From the NCBI GenBank assembly GCA_947451875.1, contig CANGBE010000076.1, forward strand, positions 1 through 6,901: DNA of 6,901 nt, written 5' to 3'. Each line of letters begins with the position of its first letter. The first letter of the stretch is position 1. Below the pieces are notes generated by a model. That model had not been told where the DNA came from. It ran no database searches and saw only the letters and a program-made list of their open reading frames with translations. Below are positions 5,330 to 6,901 of the stretch, piece after piece. This DNA comes from Sphingomonadaceae bacterium (GTDB lineage: Bacteria > Pseudomonadota > Alphaproteobacteria > Sphingomonadales > Sphingomonadaceae). The translations under genes and the position numbers were made by a program.

Positions 5330-6901
5330 GTGGATAACCAGCGCAATCTGATTCTAGCGGTCCTGCTTTCGATGGTCATTTTCATCGGCTGGGACGCGGG
5401 GATGAAGTACTTTTATCCGCAAGCCAAAAAGCCGGTGGCGCAGCAGTCTGCCGCTCCGGCGACTGGCCCTGCCGCGCCCGATCCCGCGGCGAGCGCAAAG
5501 CCTACTCGCGATGGCGGCCTTGCCAGCGAAGCCGACCGTGCCGCGGAAGCGCGCGATCTCGCTACTGCGCTTAATCCCGCAGGCCGCGTCGCGATTGCCG
5601 CGCCCGGGCTTTCCGGCTCGATCAACCTTACCGGCGCGCTGGTGGATGATCTGACGACCAACCGTCACTCCAACGAGCAGAAGTCTGGCCCCGAGCGTAT
5701 CTTTTCGCCCGCTGTTACGCCCGCGCACCATTATGCGCAGCTCGGCTGGGCTGGGCAGGGCGTTGAACTGCCCAATCCCGCGACCGTGTGGACCGCCCCG
5801 GCTGGTGCCAAGCTGACCCCGGAAACGCCGGTTACGCTGAGCTGGACAAATGCCACTGGGCAGACTTTTTCAATCACCTATCACATCGATCAGGACTATC
5901 TGATCACCGCCGATACCGTGATGGTCAACCGCGGCGATGCGCCGGTTTCGGTGCAGCCCTTTGCTCTACTCAGCCGCACCGACAAGACCGCCAGTACCAG
6001 CACATGGCAGCTCCATTCGGGGCCGTTCGGTGCTTTTGACAGCACGGTTTCCTTCAAGCCGAACTACAAGGATGTGCTTGAGGCATCTGTGGTCAACAAC
6101 ACTGGTAAGCCGGACTGGCTGGGCTTCACCGACATCTATTGGATGAGCGCGCTGATCCCGGATCACGATGCTGTTTCCTCGGATTTCCGCGCCATGGGCG
6201 GTGGGATTTACCGCGCCGATCTGCTGTACAAACCCGCCGTGGTCGCTCCCGGGCAGCAGGCCGGGCACACCACTCGCTTGTTTGCCGGTGCAAAAGAAGG
6301 CGTCGTGCTTGATCGCTATGAGCGGTCCGGCATCACCAATTTCAGTCTTGCGATCGACTGGGGCTGGTTCCGCTGGGTGGAAAAGCCGTTCCTGTGGCTG
6401 CTGCAGAGCCTGTTCAAGCTGGTCGGCAACTTCGGTCTCGCCATCATCGGTCTGACGCTGATCGTGCGCGGCGTAATGTTCCCGGTCGCCCAGCGCCAGT
6501 TCACTTCGATGGCGGCGATGAAGGCGATCCAGCCCAAGATGAAGGCGCTGCAGGAACGCTACAAGGACGACAAGGAAAAGCTTCAGCAGGAAACGATGAA
6601 GCTTTACAAGGATGAAGGCGTCAACCCGCTCGCCGGATGTCTGCCGATCTTCCTGCAGATTCCGGTGTTCTTCGCGCTCTACAAGGTGCTTACCTTGGCA
6701 GTCGAGATGCGACATCAGCCGTTCTTTGGTTGGATCCATGACCTTTCGGCACCCGATCCGGCGCACATCCTTAATCTGTTCGGCTATCTGCCGTTCACGC
6801 CGCCGAGCTTCCTTGGCATCGGCATTCTTGCCGTGCTGCTTGGCCTGACGATGCACTTCCAGTTTAAGCTGAACCCGGCTGCGCCAGATCCGATGCAGCA
6901 G
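5330..6901 (+). CDS. yidC: Membrane protein insertase YidC (3' partial)
   Basis: The YidC/Oxa1/Alb3 insertase places proteins into the inner membrane, alone or with SecYEG. 524 codons are visible and the frame is open at the window edge. Residues 1-27 form the first membrane helix (NLILAVLLSMVIFIGW), typical of Gram-negative YidC. An Ala/Pro-rich linker follows to about residue 65, then the periplasmic P1 domain (about 85-340). The insertase core begins near IDWGWFRWVEKPFLWLL. Arg380 in TLIVRGVMFP matches the conserved groove arginine of the second core helix (Arg366 in E. coli). A charged cytoplasmic hairpin (MKAIQPKMKALQERY) follows, then GVNPLAGCLPIFLQIPVFF. The start is GTG 5330, with AGGA at 5319-5322 and a 7-nt spacer. 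The 54-nt gap after yidD contains an AT-rich stretch (5307-5319) that may carry a separate promoter. No frameshift or missing key residue was seen. Confidence 0.96.
   Translation, partial: MDNQRNLILAVLLSMVIFIGWDAGMKYFYPQAKKPVAQQSAAPATGPAAPDPAASAKPTRDGGLASEADRAAEARDLATALNPAGRVAIAAPGLSGSINLTGALVDDLTTNRHSNEQKSGPERIFSPAVTPAHHYAQLGWAGQGVELPNPATVWTAPAGAKLTPETPVTLSWTNATGQTFSITYHIDQDYLITADTVMVNRGDAPVSVQPFALLSRTDKTASTSTWQLHSGPFGAFDSTVSFKPNYKDVLEASVVNNTGKPDWLGFTDIYWMSALIPDHDAVSSDFRAMGGGIYRADLLYKPAVVAPGQQAGHTTRLFAGAKEGVVLDRYERSGITNFSLAIDWGWFRWVEKPFLWLLQSLFKLVGNFGLAIIGLTLIVRGVMFPVAQRQFTSMAAMKAIQPKMKALQERYKDDKEKLQQETMKLYKDEGVNPLAGCLPIFLQIPVFFALYKVLTLAVEMRHQPFFGWIHDLSAPDPAHILNLFGYLPFTPPSFLGIGILAVLLGLTMHFQFKLNPAAPDPMQQ

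Noticed and set aside
5966..6856. Long open frame (296 codons) on the minus strand
   Set aside because: It lies wholly antisense to the well-conserved yidC, has low-complexity His/Arg/Glu-rich composition typical of GC-rich shadow frames, and shows no known motif.
1..6901. CRISPR array, tRNA, rRNA, insertion sequence, toxin-antitoxin or phage defence module
   Set aside because: No spaced direct repeats, no cloverleaf or CCA end, no transposase motif or terminal repeats, and all larger frames are explained by the genes listed.

Overview
The window looks like a stretch of chromosome from a GC-rich alphaproteobacterium, most likely Sphingomonadales (Erythrobacter/Sphingomonas-like). This rests on recognising the rpmH-rnpA-yidD-yidC block in its alphaproteobacterial form (no dnaA next to rpmH), the style of the ComM and YidC sequences, and strong G/C preference at third codon positions. 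No database search was possible, so the taxon is an inference. Both ends cut through genes: a cyclophilin on the left and yidC on the right.

Left part (2-1314, + strand): an exported cyclophilin-type peptidyl-prolyl isomerase, whose start lies outside the window, overlaps by ATGA a gene for a FAHD1-like fumarylacetoacetate hydrolase family enzyme. The two are probably co-translated. Four bases further on, and convergent with them, lies the remnant of comM (1319-1961, - strand). Its first ~106 and last ~106 codons are well preserved, but the ATPase core between them is missing and the two halves are in different frames. This is the clearest anomaly in the window.

Middle (2056-3603, - strand): a 515-residue polytopic membrane protein with the marks of a GT-C (PMT/ArnT-like) lipid-linked glycosyltransferase, transcribed towards comM. 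It is separated by 147 bp from a divergent + strand gene (3751-4476) for a secreted protein that resembles ClpP-fold periplasmic proteins of the COG3904 type. The divergent intergenic region holds two inverted repeats: a TTAACC/GGTTAA element containing a CtrA-like half-site, and a perfect 7-bp hairpin ending 3 nt before the ATG of the secreted protein.

Right part (4541-6901, + strand): rpmH (ribosomal protein L34), rnpA (RNase P protein), yidD (membrane insertion efficiency factor) and yidC (inner-membrane insertase, 524 codons visible and open at the window edge). This is a classic conserved cluster linking ribosome and tRNA maturation with membrane protein insertion. The first three genes are packed with 8-13 nt gaps. 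yidC follows after 54 nt with its own Shine-Dalgarno sequence.

I found no rRNA, tRNA, CRISPR array, insertion sequence or phage gene, and no gene-free stretch longer than 147 bp. I see no convincing new multi-gene system. The points worth a second look are the comM deletion scar, the ClpP-like secreted protein with its start-proximal hairpin, the altered active site of the cyclophilin, and a long open frame that contains rpmH and runs into rnpA.
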